From assembly GCF_014138045.1 (NCBI RefSeq), contig NZ_JACGXA010000003.1, positions 357,466-421,465 on the forward strand: 64,000 nt of DNA, read 5' to 3'. A program made the position numbers and the translations under genes. The notes under the pieces are model-generated. The model worked only from the letters and a program-made list of their open reading frames with translations. It made no database searches and was not told the origin of the DNA. This document shows positions 27,842 to 38,897 of this stretch, piece by piece. Numbering within the stretch: the first letter of the stretch is position 1; each line of letters starts with the position of its first letter. Source of the stretch: Nocardioides ginsengisegetis (GTDB taxonomy: Bacteria; Actinomycetota; Actinomycetes; Propionibacteriales; Nocardioidaceae).

Positions 27842-29404
27842 TCAGCAGGCGTTCAGCGTGATCGTGAACGTCGAGCCGTGGGGGTCTCCGGGCGTGTAGG
27901 TGACCGAGCCGCTCTGCGCCTCCGCGAGCGTGCGGACGACGTAGAGCCCCAGGCCGGTCCCCTTGGCGACGGTGTCGTTGGCGCGGGCGTACTCGCGGAA
28001 GAGGTGCTCCCGGAACTCCGGCGGCACGCCCTCGCCCTCGTCGACCACGTCGATGCTGAGCCGGGATCCGGCCGGCCGCACGCGCACGGTGTACGGCGCC
28101 TGGCCGTACTTGTGGGCGTTGGCCAGCAGGTTGCTGAGCATCTGCTCGAGCCGCAGCGGGTCGGCCCGGACCGCCCGCTCGTCCTCGATGACGACCTTGA
28201 CGTCGTAGCGGTCGGTCACGACCCCCTCGATCACGGCCGACAGGTCGACCGGCTGCATGTCGATGCGCAGCGTCCCGCGCTGGATCTGGGCCGCGGTGAG
28301 CAGGTCGGCGGTGATGCTGTCGAGCATCCGGGCCTGCCGGGCGACCGAGGCCATCAGCCGGTTGCGCTGCTCCTCGTCCATGTCGGCCGCGGACCAGCCG
28401 AGCGTCTCGGCGATGCCGTTGATGACCGCGACCGGGCCGCGGATCTCGTGGGCGGTGGTGGCGATCGCGCGGCGCAGCAGGCCGACGTCGTCGGCGGTGG
28501 AGTCGAGGTAGACCAGCACCGACCAGCCGGTCCGGCGCAGGGTCGCGCGGACGTTGCCGCCGACCAGCTCGACCTCGAAGGACGCGTCGGAGTCGAGGCG
28601 GTGGTAGGACACGAGCGCGGCGAGCGCCGGGGAGGCGAGCCCGAGCGGGGTGCCGGCGGTGGACGCGTGGCCGAGCAGTCGCTGGGCCATCGCGTTGGCG
28701 TAGACGATGCGGAACAGCGGCTCGTCGGCCAGCTCGATGATGCCGTAGGGCGCCATGCCGAGCGCCTCCCACGAGGAGACGCGGGACGCGATCGAGGCCG
28801 GCGAGGACTCCACGCGATCGTCGGAGCGGACGTGCGGGATCGTGTGGCCGGAGCCGGATCCACCGCCCGACCCGCCGCCGGTCGGGGAGGGTCGGCTCGG
28901 TGCGTGCTCGGCCACGGCCGTGGTCGCCGTGCTGGTCGGGTCGGTCTGCTCCACGCTGTCCTCCTGGTCAGCCGGCGGCGGGGGAGGTACGACGGAGAGC
29001 GGCCGGGGTGCCCGGGGGACTCCTGACGTCACGTCTCGCACGTAGTCGAGGATCGAGTTCAGGGACGCGCCCTTCTGGACGTATCCGTCTGCTCCGGCCG
29101 CGACCGCGCGGGCGGACATCTGGGTCGCGCCGAAGCCCGACAGCACGATGATCTTGGCGGTGGGCAGCAGTCGACGCATCGTGGGCAACGCCTCGAGGCC
29201 GTCCATGACGGGCATCGCGAGGTCCAGCAGGACGACGTCGGGGCGCAGGTCGCGCACCACGTCGATCCCCTCCTGGCCGTCGCCGGCCTCGGCCACGACG
29301 TCGAAGCCGCCGCGGGTCAGCGCCAGACGCAGCAGCTCGCGCAGGTCGGCGGTGTCGTCGACGATGACGACGCGCTGGGGCTGGACTCTCGCAGCGGCAC
29401 TCAT
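27842..29404 (-). CDS. Hybrid regulator: receiver, PAS and histidine kinase in one protein
   Basis: A 520-residue protein. Residues about 10-125 form a receiver (VIVDDTADL, LLDLAMPVMDG, VLSGFGA, YVQKGAS). A Pro/Gly-rich linker (about 130-195) leads to a PAS-like region (GMAPYGIIELADEPLFRIV), a HisKA box ATTAHEIRGPVAVINGIAE with the phospho-acceptor His, and an HATPase domain (LEQMLSNLLANAHKYG, DVVDEGEGVP, KGTGLGLYVVRTLAE). A receiver at the N-terminus feeding a kinase is the reverse of normal hybrids. ATG at 29404 overlaps the previous stop by 4 nt. Confidence 0.9.
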   Translation of the reverse strand: MSAAARVQPQRVVIVDDTADLRELLRLALTRGGFDVVAEAGDGQEGIDVVRDLRPDVVLLDLAMPVMDGLEALPTMRRLLPTAKIIVLSGFGATQMSARAVAAGADGYVQKGASLNSILDYVRDVTSGVPRAPRPLSVVPPPPPADQEDSVEQTDPTSTATTAVAEHAPSRPSPTGGGSGGGSGSGHTIPHVRSDDRVESSPASIASRVSSWEALGMAPYGIIELADEPLFRIVYANAMAQRLLGHASTAGTPLGLASPALAALVSYHRLDSDASFEVELVGGNVRATLRRTGWSVLVYLDSTADDVGLLRRAIATTAHEIRGPVAVINGIAETLGWSAADMDEEQRNRLMASVARQARMLDSITADLLTAAQIQRGTLRIDMQPVDLSAVIEGVVTDRYDVKVVIEDERAVRADPLRLEQMLSNLLANAHKYGQAPYTVRVRPAGSRLSIDVVDEGEGVPPEFREHLFREYARANDTVAKGTGLGLYVVRTLAEAQSGSVTYTPGDPHGSTFTITLNAC

Positions 29405-30048
29405 TCCGTGGACCTCTCGTGGGTGTGGGCGGCGAGGACCTCGGCGGCAACCGCGGCCTGCGGGTCGGCGGACTCCATGATCCGGTGGACGGCGGCGGGC
29501 GAGCTGCGCAGCAGCTCGATCGCGAAGTGCTCGCTGCCGAGCAGGTTGGTGATGATCCGGCTCGCCGAGTCGATGGAGCTGGTCAAGGCGGCGTCGGCCT
29601 TGGCCGGCTGGTCGAGGTCGAGGGCCATCTTGGCCACCACGAGCCCCTGGAGGACCGAGTCGTTGAGCTCGAGGGCCTGCTGCTCCCGGGCCCGGAGGTC
29701 CTCGAAGAGCTGGGCGCCCTGCATCAGGGAGGAGTAGTTGCGGCGCAGCGTCCAGTAGTAGACGGCCACGGCCGCGCCGACGGCGTCCCAGATCGTCAGC
29801 GGCCAGCCCCACGCGACGCGCATGGCCAGGCCCTCGTCGTCGGAGAGCCCCAGGGAGGGCAGCAGCATGTGCACGGCGTGCGAGCCGTGGTGGACGGCGC
29901 AGGTGAAGAAGATCGCGGCGGTGGCGGCGCCGAGCGGGTTCGTGCGCAACTGGTGGCTGCGGGCCAGCGGGACGACGATCGCCAGGGAGATGAGCAGGTA
30001 GGCGACCATGATCACCGCGTTGCACACCAGGCCGATCTGCCACGACAT
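29401..30048 (-). CDS. Membrane protein with degenerate kinase-dimerisation helix and no ATPase domain
   Basis: A 215-residue protein. Three or four hydrophobic helices fill residues 1 to about 105 (IGLVCNAVIMVAYLLISLAI, GAATAAIFFTCAVHHGSHAV). Then comes a segment LELNDSVLQGLVVAKMALDL that closely resembles the dimerisation/phospho-acceptor helix of NarX-type kinases, but with Asn at the position of the usual His (LHDxxxQ). No HATPase domain follows. A His-rich stretch (AVHHGSHAVH) lies in the membrane part. Coupled by a 4-nt overlap to the hybrid kinase, so it may act as its sensor or scaffold. Confidence 0.75.
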   Translation of the reverse strand: MSWQIGLVCNAVIMVAYLLISLAIVVPLARSHQLRTNPLGAATAAIFFTCAVHHGSHAVHMLLPSLGLSDDEGLAMRVAWGWPLTIWDAVGAAVAVYYWTLRRNYSSLMQGAQLFEDLRAREQQALELNDSVLQGLVVAKMALDLDQPAKADAALTSSIDSASRIITNLLGSEHFAIELLRSSPAAVHRIMESADPQAAVAAEVLAAHTHERSTE

Positions 30049-30071
30049 CGGCTACTCCTTCCCCGGGCCGG

Positions 30072-30839
30072 TCACGCGCCGGCACCGCTGATCGTCAGGA
30101 GCCCGAGCGCGACCACGGACAGGGCGAAGAAGCCGTGGGCGACGGGGTGCCACCCCGACCAGCCGCCGACCCGGGACCGCACGCGGTCTTCGTGGAGCAG
30201 CTGGAAGCAGACGCCGGCCACGACGAGCTCCCAGGCGCAGGCGGCGAGGTCCCAGGGGCCGGCCTCCTCGGGACCGGGGATCAGGCCCCACGGCAGCCCG
30301 GTCGTGCGGGTGGCGGTCCAGAGCGTGAGCAGGGCGAGGTTGCCGGCGAGGCCGACCGCCAGCAGCGGCCGGCTGCTGCCACGCAGCAGCAGCCCGGCCC
30401 AGACCAGCTGGGCGAGCGCGGCGACGGCGAAGAAGACCCCCAGCAGGGTGCCCTCCCGGAAGTGCCCGGGGCACACCGCGGCGTGGACGCCGGCGGACGC
30501 GGCGCTGCTGACCACGCCCAGCGGCAGGAGGACGTACGACGCGTCCCCGGCGGCCGACGCCGGGAGGCGTGGCGGCGCGGGGACCGGGGCGGGGACGGGG
30601 GCGGGAGCCGGCGCGACCGAGGTCACCGGCGCCGCGGCGAAGCGGTGGGCGAGCAGCTCGTCGCGCAGCCGGCGGATCCGGCGTTCGTGCTCGTCGTGCG
30701 GTGCACCGGCACGGCGGCGCGAGGCCAGCGTGGGCGGCGCGAGCAGCACGGTGAGGCCCACGAGTCCCCCCGCGACCAGCGCGTAGTGGATGCCGTGTGC
30801 GAGTGTGCCCGCGCTGTCTGCGGCCGACAAGGCGATCAT
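30072..30839 (-). CDS. Polytopic membrane protein of unknown function
   Basis: A 255-residue protein with about six hydrophobic helices. Helix 1 (about 12-35) is followed by a cytoplasm-like Arg-rich loop and a Pro/Ala repeat (APAPAPVPAPVPAP), then five more helices. The second helix contains SAGVHAAVCPGHFREG, with His and Cys that could bind a metal or cofactor. ATG at 30839 has a good ribosome site (GGGAGACAACAG). It heads the operon with the degenerate sensor and the hybrid kinase, only 23 bp before the next gene, so a signalling or sensing role is likely. Confidence 0.72.
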   Translation of the reverse strand: MIALSAADSAGTLAHGIHYALVAGGLVGLTVLLAPPTLASRRRAGAPHDEHERRIRRLRDELLAHRFAAAPVTSVAPAPAPVPAPVPAPPRLPASAAGDASYVLLPLGVVSSAASAGVHAAVCPGHFREGTLLGVFFAVAALAQLVWAGLLLRGSSRPLLAVGLAGNLALLTLWTATRTTGLPWGLIPGPEEAGPWDLAACAWELVVAGVCFQLLHEDRVRSRVGGWSGWHPVAHGFFALSVVALGLLTISGAGA

Positions 30840-30980
30840 CTGTTGTCTCCCACCCACCCCTGCCCCCAGCCGAGGTGCCCCACTGGGCAATGTAGGGCCT
30901 GGGCCAGCGTGCTGCTCGCGGATCGCGGAAATCCTCGGGTGGTCATTTTGACGTTTCGTTGCCGCAGCCAAGAGACCCAA

Positions 30981-31004
30981 AGTTGAGTGGAACAGACTCA
31001 ACTT
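30981..31004. promoter_or_regulatory. HAIR element before clpB
   Basis: AGTTGAGT-N7-ACTCAACTT with the same two arms as the dnaK HAIR at 21101, differing only in the 7-bp spacer (GGAACAG here, TGATCCG there). It is 69 bp before the clpB start. This predicts HspR control of clpB, as established in Streptomyces and Mycobacterium. Confidence 0.9.
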
Positions 31005-31073
31005 CTGGTGCGTTGATCCCCATGACGAGCACACTGGGTGCCGTCGAGCCACCCGTCACAGGAGAACACCGAG

Positions 31074-33662
<2,589 letters not shown>

Positions 33663-33694
33663 GCCGGCCGGCGCCGGGCACTAGGGTGGGCGGC

Positions 33695-34060
33695 GTGGCA
33701 CTGATCGTGGCGGCGGACGACGATCCCGACCTGCTGATGCTGGTCCGGATGCGCCTCGCCGCGCTCGGCCACGAGGTGCTCGAGGCCCACGACGGGGCCG
33801 AGGCCCTCGAGCTGTGCCGGTCCCGGCGCCCCGACCTGGCGGTCCTCGACATCACCATGCCGCGCCTCACGGGCCTGGAGGTGCTGCGCACGATCCGCGC
33901 CACCCCGGAGATGCACACGATGCCGGTCATCCTGCTCACGGCGCTGGCGTCCGACGACGCCGTCGCCGAGGGGATCCGGGCCGGCGCGAGCGCCTACATG
34001 ACCAAGCCCTTCCGGCTGCTCGACCTCGGCAACCGGGTCGCGGAGCTGGTCGGCGACTGA
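33695..34060 (+). CDS. Receiver-only response regulator
   Basis: A 121-residue CheY-like domain: AADDDPD acidic residues, VLDITMPRLTG with the phospho-acceptor Asp, LLTALAS and MTKPFR with the conserved Lys. No output domain. GTG at 33695 is chosen because TAGGGT (33682-33687) stands exactly 7 nt before it, indicating a leaderless transcript. No kinase gene is adjacent; the hybrid kinase 4 kb to the left is a possible partner by proximity only. Confidence 0.9.
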   Translation: MALIVAADDDPDLLMLVRMRLAALGHEVLEAHDGAEALELCRSRRPDLAVLDITMPRLTGLEVLRTIRATPEMHTMPVILLTALASDDAVAEGIRAGASAYMTKPFRLLDLGNRVAELVGD

Positions 34061-34136
34061 GCCCCGCGTCACTCTCGGTCACTCTCGCCCGGGCTGGCGA
34101 TGCGACGGCCACCACCCGTTTGGTGGAATGGCAGGC

Positions 34137-35195
34137 ATGAGCTCCTCCCACCGCCCCCGCCAGGTCACCTTCGCGGCGGGGCTGATCATGACCGGGTCGG
34201 TGCTCGTGGTGCTGACCGCCTGGGAGCGGATCTCCGGCCTGCACACCCTGGAGACCCAGGACGCGGTCGAGAAGTTCCTGTCCACGCCGCCCGGCGACTC
34301 GCTCGGCCTGGGCGTCGAGGGCGTGCTCGCGATCCTCCGCGTCACCGGGATGATCGCGGCCGCCTGCGCCACCGCCACCGCGATCCTCGGCTACCAGGTC
34401 CTCCAGCGCAGCCGGAGCGCTCGGGTGGGCCTGTCGATCCTGGCCCTGCCGGTCTTCGTGACCGGACTCCTCACCGGCGGGCTGATGTCCTCGATGGTCG
34501 CGGCGGCCTCCGTCATGCTCTGGCTGCCGCCGGCGCGCGACTGGTTCAACGGCCGCGAGGGGATGAAGCGGCTCACCGGCGAGGGGCTCCCACCGGGGCA
34601 GTTGCCACCGGGGCAGGTCCCGCCTGCGCCGCCGCTGCCGCCCACGACGTACGCCGATCCTCCGGGGCAGCCGCGCGCGATGCACGGCTTCGGTGAGCCG
34701 GCGGGTCCGGCCGGCGTCGAACAGCCCCTGCTGCCCGCGCCCCCCACCGGCGTGGCTTCGCGGCCCTCGGCCGTGATGTGGGCCTGCCTGCTCGCCTGGG
34801 TCTGCTCGGGCCTGGCGATCGCGCTGATGGCGACGAGCGCGGCGATCCTGGCCGTCAGTCCCGGCATCGTCTTCGACGAGCTGCACCGGCAGAACCCCGA
34901 CCTCGCCGGCCAGGGAGTCTCCGACGACGCGCTGCGCATCGCGACCTTCGTGATGGTGGGCCTGGCGATCATCTGGTGCCTGCTCGCGATCGTCCTGGGC
35001 GTCCTGGTCTGGCGCCGGGTGGCCTGGGCCCGCCGTGGGCTGGCCGTGTCGGCCTCGGCGGCGGCGGTCATGCTGCTGGTGGCCACGCTCGGCCAGCCGG
35101 TGCTGGTCCTGCCGCTCGCGGCGGCGGTGGTGACCCTGGCGCTGCTGGTCCGACCCGACGTGAAGGCGTGGTTCGCGGCGACGTCTACGCAGTGA
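34137..35195 (+). CDS. Polytopic membrane protein with Pro-rich cytoplasmic loop, unknown function
   Basis: A 352-residue protein made of two similar halves, each with several hydrophobic helices (first half about residues 12-140, second about 210-345), joined by a Pro/Gly-rich loop with the tandem LPPGQLPPGQVPP. Both halves end with a similar segment: MLWLPPARDWFNG in the first and VRPDVKAWFA in the second, suggesting an internal duplication. ATG 34137 has TGGAAT 7 nt upstream; ATG 34128 is the alternative. The 3' end overlaps the convergent aminotransferase by 11 bp. Confidence 0.72.
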   Translation: MSSSHRPRQVTFAAGLIMTGSVLVVLTAWERISGLHTLETQDAVEKFLSTPPGDSLGLGVEGVLAILRVTGMIAAACATATAILGYQVLQRSRSARVGLSILALPVFVTGLLTGGLMSSMVAAASVMLWLPPARDWFNGREGMKRLTGEGLPPGQLPPGQVPPAPPLPPTTYADPPGQPRAMHGFGEPAGPAGVEQPLLPAPPTGVASRPSAVMWACLLAWVCSGLAIALMATSAAILAVSPGIVFDELHRQNPDLAGQGVSDDALRIATFVMVGLAIIWCLLAIVLGVLVWRRVAWARRGLAVSASAAAVMLLVATLGQPVLVLPLAAAVVTLALLVRPDVKAWFAATSTQ

Positions 35196-36354
35196 GGTCG
35201 GCGGCGGCCAGCCGCCGCAGCCCCTCCTCGATGATCGACGGCTCCTTGCAGAACGCCCAGCGCACGAGGTGCCGCCCGGCCTCCACGTCGTCGTGGAAGA
35301 CCTGGCTCGGGATCGCCACGACGCCGGCCCGCTCGGGCAGGGCGAGGCAGAACGCCAGTCCGTCCTCCCAGCCCAGCGCGGAGATGTCGGTCGTCGCGAA
35401 GTAGGTCCCCTCGGGCACCCGGACCTCGAGCCCCACGTCGGCGAGCCCCGCGCAGAGCAGGTCGCGTCGGCCCTGCAGGTCCCGGGCGAGCTGGGCGGGC
35501 CAGTCCGGGGCCTCGTCGAGCGCGTGCGCCACGGCGGGCTGGAGCGGCGACCCGGACGTGAACGTCAGCCACTGCTTGGCCGCCAGCACGGCGCCCACGA
35601 GCTCGGCGGGCCCGGTCGCCCAGCCGACCTTCCAGCCGGTGAACGAGTAGGACTTGCCGGCGCTCGACAGGGTCAGGGTGCGCTCGAACATCCCGGGCAG
35701 CGTCGCCAGCGGCACGTGCTCGTGACGGCCGCTCCCGTCGCTGTAGACGAGGTGCTCGTAGACCTCGTCGGTGATCACGGTCAGGTCGTGCTCGAGCGCG
35801 ACGGCGGCGATGGCGCCCAGCTCCTCGCGGGTCAGCACCGTGCCGGTCGGGTTGTGCGGGGAGTTCACCAGCAGGAAGCGGGTCCGGTCGGTGACGGCCG
35901 CCCGCAGCTCGTCGGGGTCGAGACGGAAGTCCGGGGCTCGCAGGGTCACCGGACGGCGTACGCCTCCGGCCATCTGGATCATCGCGACGTAGGAGTCGTA
36001 GTAGGGCTCCAGCACGACCACCTCGTCACCGGGGTTCACCAGCCCGAGCAGCGCCGCGGCGATCCCCTCGGTCGCCCCGGTGGTCACCACGACCTGGGAG
36101 TCGGGGTCGAGCTCGATGCCGTAGTGGCGCTGCTGGTGCCGGGCGACGGCCTGGCGCAGGGCGGGTACGCCGATCCCCGGTGCGTACTGGTTCTGCCCCG
36201 ACTCCAGCGCCGCCACCGCGCGGGCGATCACCTCGGGCGGTCCGTCCACGTCGGGGAAGCCCTGGCCGAGGTTCACCGCCTGGGTGCGCACCGCGAGCGC
36301 CGACATCTGGCTGAAGATCGTGGGCGGGATGTCCTGCAGGCGAGAGGCGAGCAT
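35185..36354 (-). CDS. PLP-dependent aminotransferase, class I/II
   Basis: Fold-type I aminotransferase of 389 residues. Early motif NLGQGFPDVDGPP, cofactor-stacking region VVTTGATEGIAAAL, LLVNSPHNPTGTVL, an Asp/Tyr block ITDEVYEHLVY, and the Schiff-base lysine in LSSAGKSYSFTGWKVGW. Overall it resembles methionine/kynurenine aminotransferases and N-succinyldiaminopimelate transaminase (DapC-like) proteins of actinobacteria. ATG 36354 is preferred over 36372 because TACCCT lies exactly 7 nt before it. Divergent from pyrE with about 35 bp between starts. Confidence 0.92.
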   Translation of the reverse strand: MLASRLQDIPPTIFSQMSALAVRTQAVNLGQGFPDVDGPPEVIARAVAALESGQNQYAPGIGVPALRQAVARHQQRHYGIELDPDSQVVVTTGATEGIAAALLGLVNPGDEVVVLEPYYDSYVAMIQMAGGVRRPVTLRAPDFRLDPDELRAAVTDRTRFLLVNSPHNPTGTVLTREELGAIAAVALEHDLTVITDEVYEHLVYSDGSGRHEHVPLATLPGMFERTLTLSSAGKSYSFTGWKVGWATGPAELVGAVLAAKQWLTFTSGSPLQPAVAHALDEAPDWPAQLARDLQGRRDLLCAGLADVGLEVRVPEGTYFATTDISALGWEDGLAFCLALPERAGVVAIPSQVFHDDVEAGRHLVRWAFCKEPSIIEEGLRRLAAADLTA

Positions 36355-36389
36355 GACCCCGAGGGTAGCCATGGGACAGGATGGGGCGC

Positions 36390-36920
36390 GTGACCGCTGA
36401 CGAGACCCTCGCCGCCGACATCGACGCCTGCTGCCGCCTCACCGGGGAGTTCACGCTCCGCTCCGGTCAGGTCGCCTCGGAGTACTTCGACAAGTACCTC
36501 TTCGAGTCCGACCCCGCCCTGCTCGCCCGCGTGGCCCGGCAGATGGTCGACCTGCTGCCCGCCGACACCGACCTGCTCGGCGGCCTCGAGCTCGGCGGCA
36601 TCCCGATCGCGACGATGGTCAGCAGCCTGACCGGGACCCCGGCGCTCTTCGTGCGCAAGAAGGCCAAGGAGTACGGCACCTGCAAGCTCGCCGAGGGTCC
36701 GGACGTCGCCGGCCGCCGGGTGACGATCATCGAGGACGTCATCACCACCGGCGGCGCCGTACGCGACGCGACGCGGGCGCTGCGCGAGGCGGGCGCGATC
36801 GTCGAGGTCGTGGTGTGCGCGATCGACCGCAGCCCGGCGGGGGAGAACCCCCTCGCCGACGTGGGCCTGGAGGTCCGCCCGGTGCTCACCAAGGAGCAGC
36901 TGGACGCAGCGCGGGGCTGA
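36390..36920 (+). CDS. pyrE: Orotate phosphoribosyltransferase
   Basis: Transfers phosphoribose from PRPP to orotate in UMP synthesis. The 176-residue product has the PRTase signature VTIIEDVITTGGAV, the flexible-loop KKAKEYG and the early FTLRSGQVASEYFDKY block. GTG 36390 is favoured: CAGGAT stands 7 nt before it (leaderless pattern), and a GGGG tract is also close, whereas ATG 36381 has neither at a workable distance. It is isolated from other pyr genes. Confidence 0.95.
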   Translation: MTADETLAADIDACCRLTGEFTLRSGQVASEYFDKYLFESDPALLARVARQMVDLLPADTDLLGGLELGGIPIATMVSSLTGTPALFVRKKAKEYGTCKLAEGPDVAGRRVTIIEDVITTGGAVRDATRALREAGAIVEVVVCAIDRSPAGENPLADVGLEVRPVLTKEQLDAARG

Positions 36921-36931
36921 GCCGCGGAGGG

Positions 36932-37645
36932 TCAGCCCTCGGCGGAGGTCTGCACGCCCTCGGCGTCCTCGTCGTCCTCGTCGCTGCCGCGGTGCCGCCA
37001 GGCCTCCCAGGCCAGCGGGACGAGAGTGAAGACGAGGATGGCGATCATCGCGTAGTCGATGTTGTTGCCCAGGGCAGGGAAGGTCGCGCCCAGGAAGTAG
37101 CCCATGCAGATGATGCTGACCACCCACGCAAGTGCGCCGACGCCGCTCCAGGTGAAGAACCGGCGGCGCTCCATCTGCGTCACGCCGGCCACCACGGTGA
37201 TGTAGGTGCGCACGAACGGCACGAAGCGGCCGATGACCAGGGCCTTGCTGCCGTGCCGGTCGAAGAACGCGTCGGTCTTGTCGAGGTACTTCCGCTTGAG
37301 GATCCGGCCGTTGCGCTCGTAGAGCGGTGGCCCGATCCGGCGGCCGATCTCATAGCCGACGACGTTGCCCAGGAACGCGACAGCGGCGAGCAGGATCGTG
37401 GCGATGACCAGCTCGACGAACGGGGTGCCGATGCCGAGCACGTCGATCTTCTCGCCGGCGATGAAGAGGCCGAGTGCGAAGAGCAGGGTGTCACCGGGGA
37501 GGAACGGGAAGAAGAGCCCGCACTCGACGAAGATGATGCCGAGGCTGATCCAGATGAAGGCCCCGCCGAACTGCTGGAGGAGCCACTCGGGGTCCATCCA
37601 GGAGATGCCGAGGAGCAAGGGATGGAGGAGGAGGGCCAGCGTCAC
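36932..37645 (-). CDS. DedA family membrane protein
   Basis: SNARE-associated/VTT-domain protein of 237 residues, the DedA group implicated in flipping undecaprenyl phosphate or phospholipids. Characteristic blocks are FPFLPGDTLLFALGL, GNVVGYEIGRRIG, the central FDRHGSKALVIGRFVPFVRTYI with the functional arginines, and VAGVTQMERRRFF. The acidic tail DEDDEDAEG is cytoplasmic. GTG start at 37645 with TACGCT 6 nt before it. Converges with pyrE (11-bp gap) and diverges from the TrmH gene. Confidence 0.93.
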   Translation of the reverse strand: MTLALLLHPLLLGISWMDPEWLLQQFGGAFIWISLGIIFVECGLFFPFLPGDTLLFALGLFIAGEKIDVLGIGTPFVELVIATILLAAVAFLGNVVGYEIGRRIGPPLYERNGRILKRKYLDKTDAFFDRHGSKALVIGRFVPFVRTYITVVAGVTQMERRRFFTWSGVGALAWVVSIICMGYFLGATFPALGNNIDYAMIAILVFTLVPLAWEAWRHRGSDEDDEDAEGVQTSAEG

Positions 37646-37707
37646 CCCCGTAGCGTATCGGCACCCGCCTGAAGCCAACCTGCCAAGCGGTCCGTAGCCT
37701 GACGCGC

Positions 37708-38397
37708 GTGCAGGACCAGGAGCCCAACGCGCCGTACGACCCGATGCCGCACGGTCCGGCCGAGGTCGGCGTCGGGCCGTGGGAGGGTCCGCTTCCGGAG
37801 GGGGAGCAGTACGACGCCCAGCTGCTCGCCGAGGGCGACCGGCGCAACGTGGTCGACCGCTACCGCTACTGGTCGATGGAGGCGATCGTCGCCGACCTCG
37901 ACACCCGCCGCCACGACTTCCACGTGGCGATCGAGAACTGGCAGCACGACTTCAACATCGGCACGATCGTGCGGTCGGCCAACGCCTTCCTGGCTGCCGA
38001 GGTGCACATCGTGGGCAACCGCCGGTGGAACCGGCGCGGCGCGATGGTCACCGACCGCTACCAGCACGTCCGGCACCACGCGACGGCCGCGGACCTGGCC
38101 GCCTACCTCCACGCCGCCGGCGTGGCGCTGCTCGGCATCGACAACCTCCCGGGCTCCCTGCACCTCGAGACGATGACGGTGCCCCGCCGGGTCTGCTTCC
38201 TGTTCGGCCAGGAGGGCCCGGGCCTGTCCGAGGGCGCGCGCGAGGTCTGCGACGGGACGTTCTCGATCGCGCAGTTCGGCTCGACGCGGTCGATCAACGC
38301 CTCGGCCGCGGCCGCGATCGCGATGCACACCTGGGTGCGGGAGTACGCCGACCTCGGCGGCGAGGCCGGCGACTCCCGCGGAGTCTGGCGGGGCTGA
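37708..38397 (+). CDS. SPOUT-class RNA 2'-O-methyltransferase (TrmH family)
   Basis: A 229-residue SpoU/TrmH-family protein with the trefoil-knot motifs: NIGTIVRSANAF (motif 1, with the catalytic Arg), CFLFGQEGPGLS (motif 2) and IAQFGSTRSINASAAAAIAMH (motif 3). It would methylate ribose in tRNA or rRNA using S-adenosylmethionine; the exact site is not clear. GTG 37708 has TAGCCT exactly 7 nt upstream, indicating a leaderless mRNA. The acidic N-terminal extension (about 45 residues) lacks a recognised domain. Confidence 0.92.
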   Translation: MQDQEPNAPYDPMPHGPAEVGVGPWEGPLPEGEQYDAQLLAEGDRRNVVDRYRYWSMEAIVADLDTRRHDFHVAIENWQHDFNIGTIVRSANAFLAAEVHIVGNRRWNRRGAMVTDRYQHVRHHATAADLAAYLHAAGVALLGIDNLPGSLHLETMTVPRRVCFLFGQEGPGLSEGAREVCDGTFSIAQFGSTRSINASAAAAIAMHTWVREYADLGGEAGDSRGVWRG

Positions 38398-38402
38398 CCC
38401 CG

Positions 38403-38897
38403 TCAGCCGGTCGGGGCGAGCAGCTCCTGGAGGCGGGCGAGCCCGCGGGAGGAGTGGCTCTTGACGGTGCCCTCGCCGATCCGGAGCTCGTGCGCGGTCT
38501 CCGCGACCGAGAGCCCCAGCCAGTGCCGCAGCACGACCACCCGGCGCTGCATCGGCGGCAGTGCCTGCAGGGCCTCGAAGAGGGCGCTGCGCTCCTCGAC
38601 GGGCAGCGGCTCGCGGGACTCCTGCTCGGCCGTGCCCTCGAGCCCCGGGCGCTCGCGTCGCCACGGCCGGCGCGACTCGTCGATGCCGGCCCGCACGATG
38701 ATCGTCCGGGCGTAGGCCTCCTCGGCACCGTCGCGCCGCACCCGCGGCCAGGCGACGTAGAGCTTGACCAGCGCCGTCTGCACGAGGTCCTCGGCGCGGT
38801 CCCAGTCGCCGCAGACCGCGTAGGCGATCCGGCGCAGGTGGGTGCGGCGGGCGGCGACGAACTCCGAGAAGGCCGCGTCGCGGTCCGCCCGCGTCAC
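38403..38897 (-). CDS. SigE-family RNA polymerase sigma factor (ECF)
   Basis: ECF sigma-70 factor of 164 residues. Region 2 is FSEFVAARRTHLRRIAYAVC then GDWDRAEDLVQTALVKLYVAW; region 4 is LPPMQRRVVVLRHWLGLSVAETAHELRIGEGTVKSHSSRGLARL. This matches the actinobacterial SigE/SigM-like group. GTG start overlaps the preceding gene's stop by 4 nt. Its membrane partner is upstream, so the sigma factor is second in the operon, the reverse of the common order. Target promoters unknown. Confidence 0.93.
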   Translation of the reverse strand: MTRADRDAAFSEFVAARRTHLRRIAYAVCGDWDRAEDLVQTALVKLYVAWPRVRRDGAEEAYARTIIVRAGIDESRRPWRRERPGLEGTAEQESREPLPVEERSALFEALQALPPMQRRVVVLRHWLGLSVAETAHELRIGEGTVKSHSSRGLARLQELLAPTG

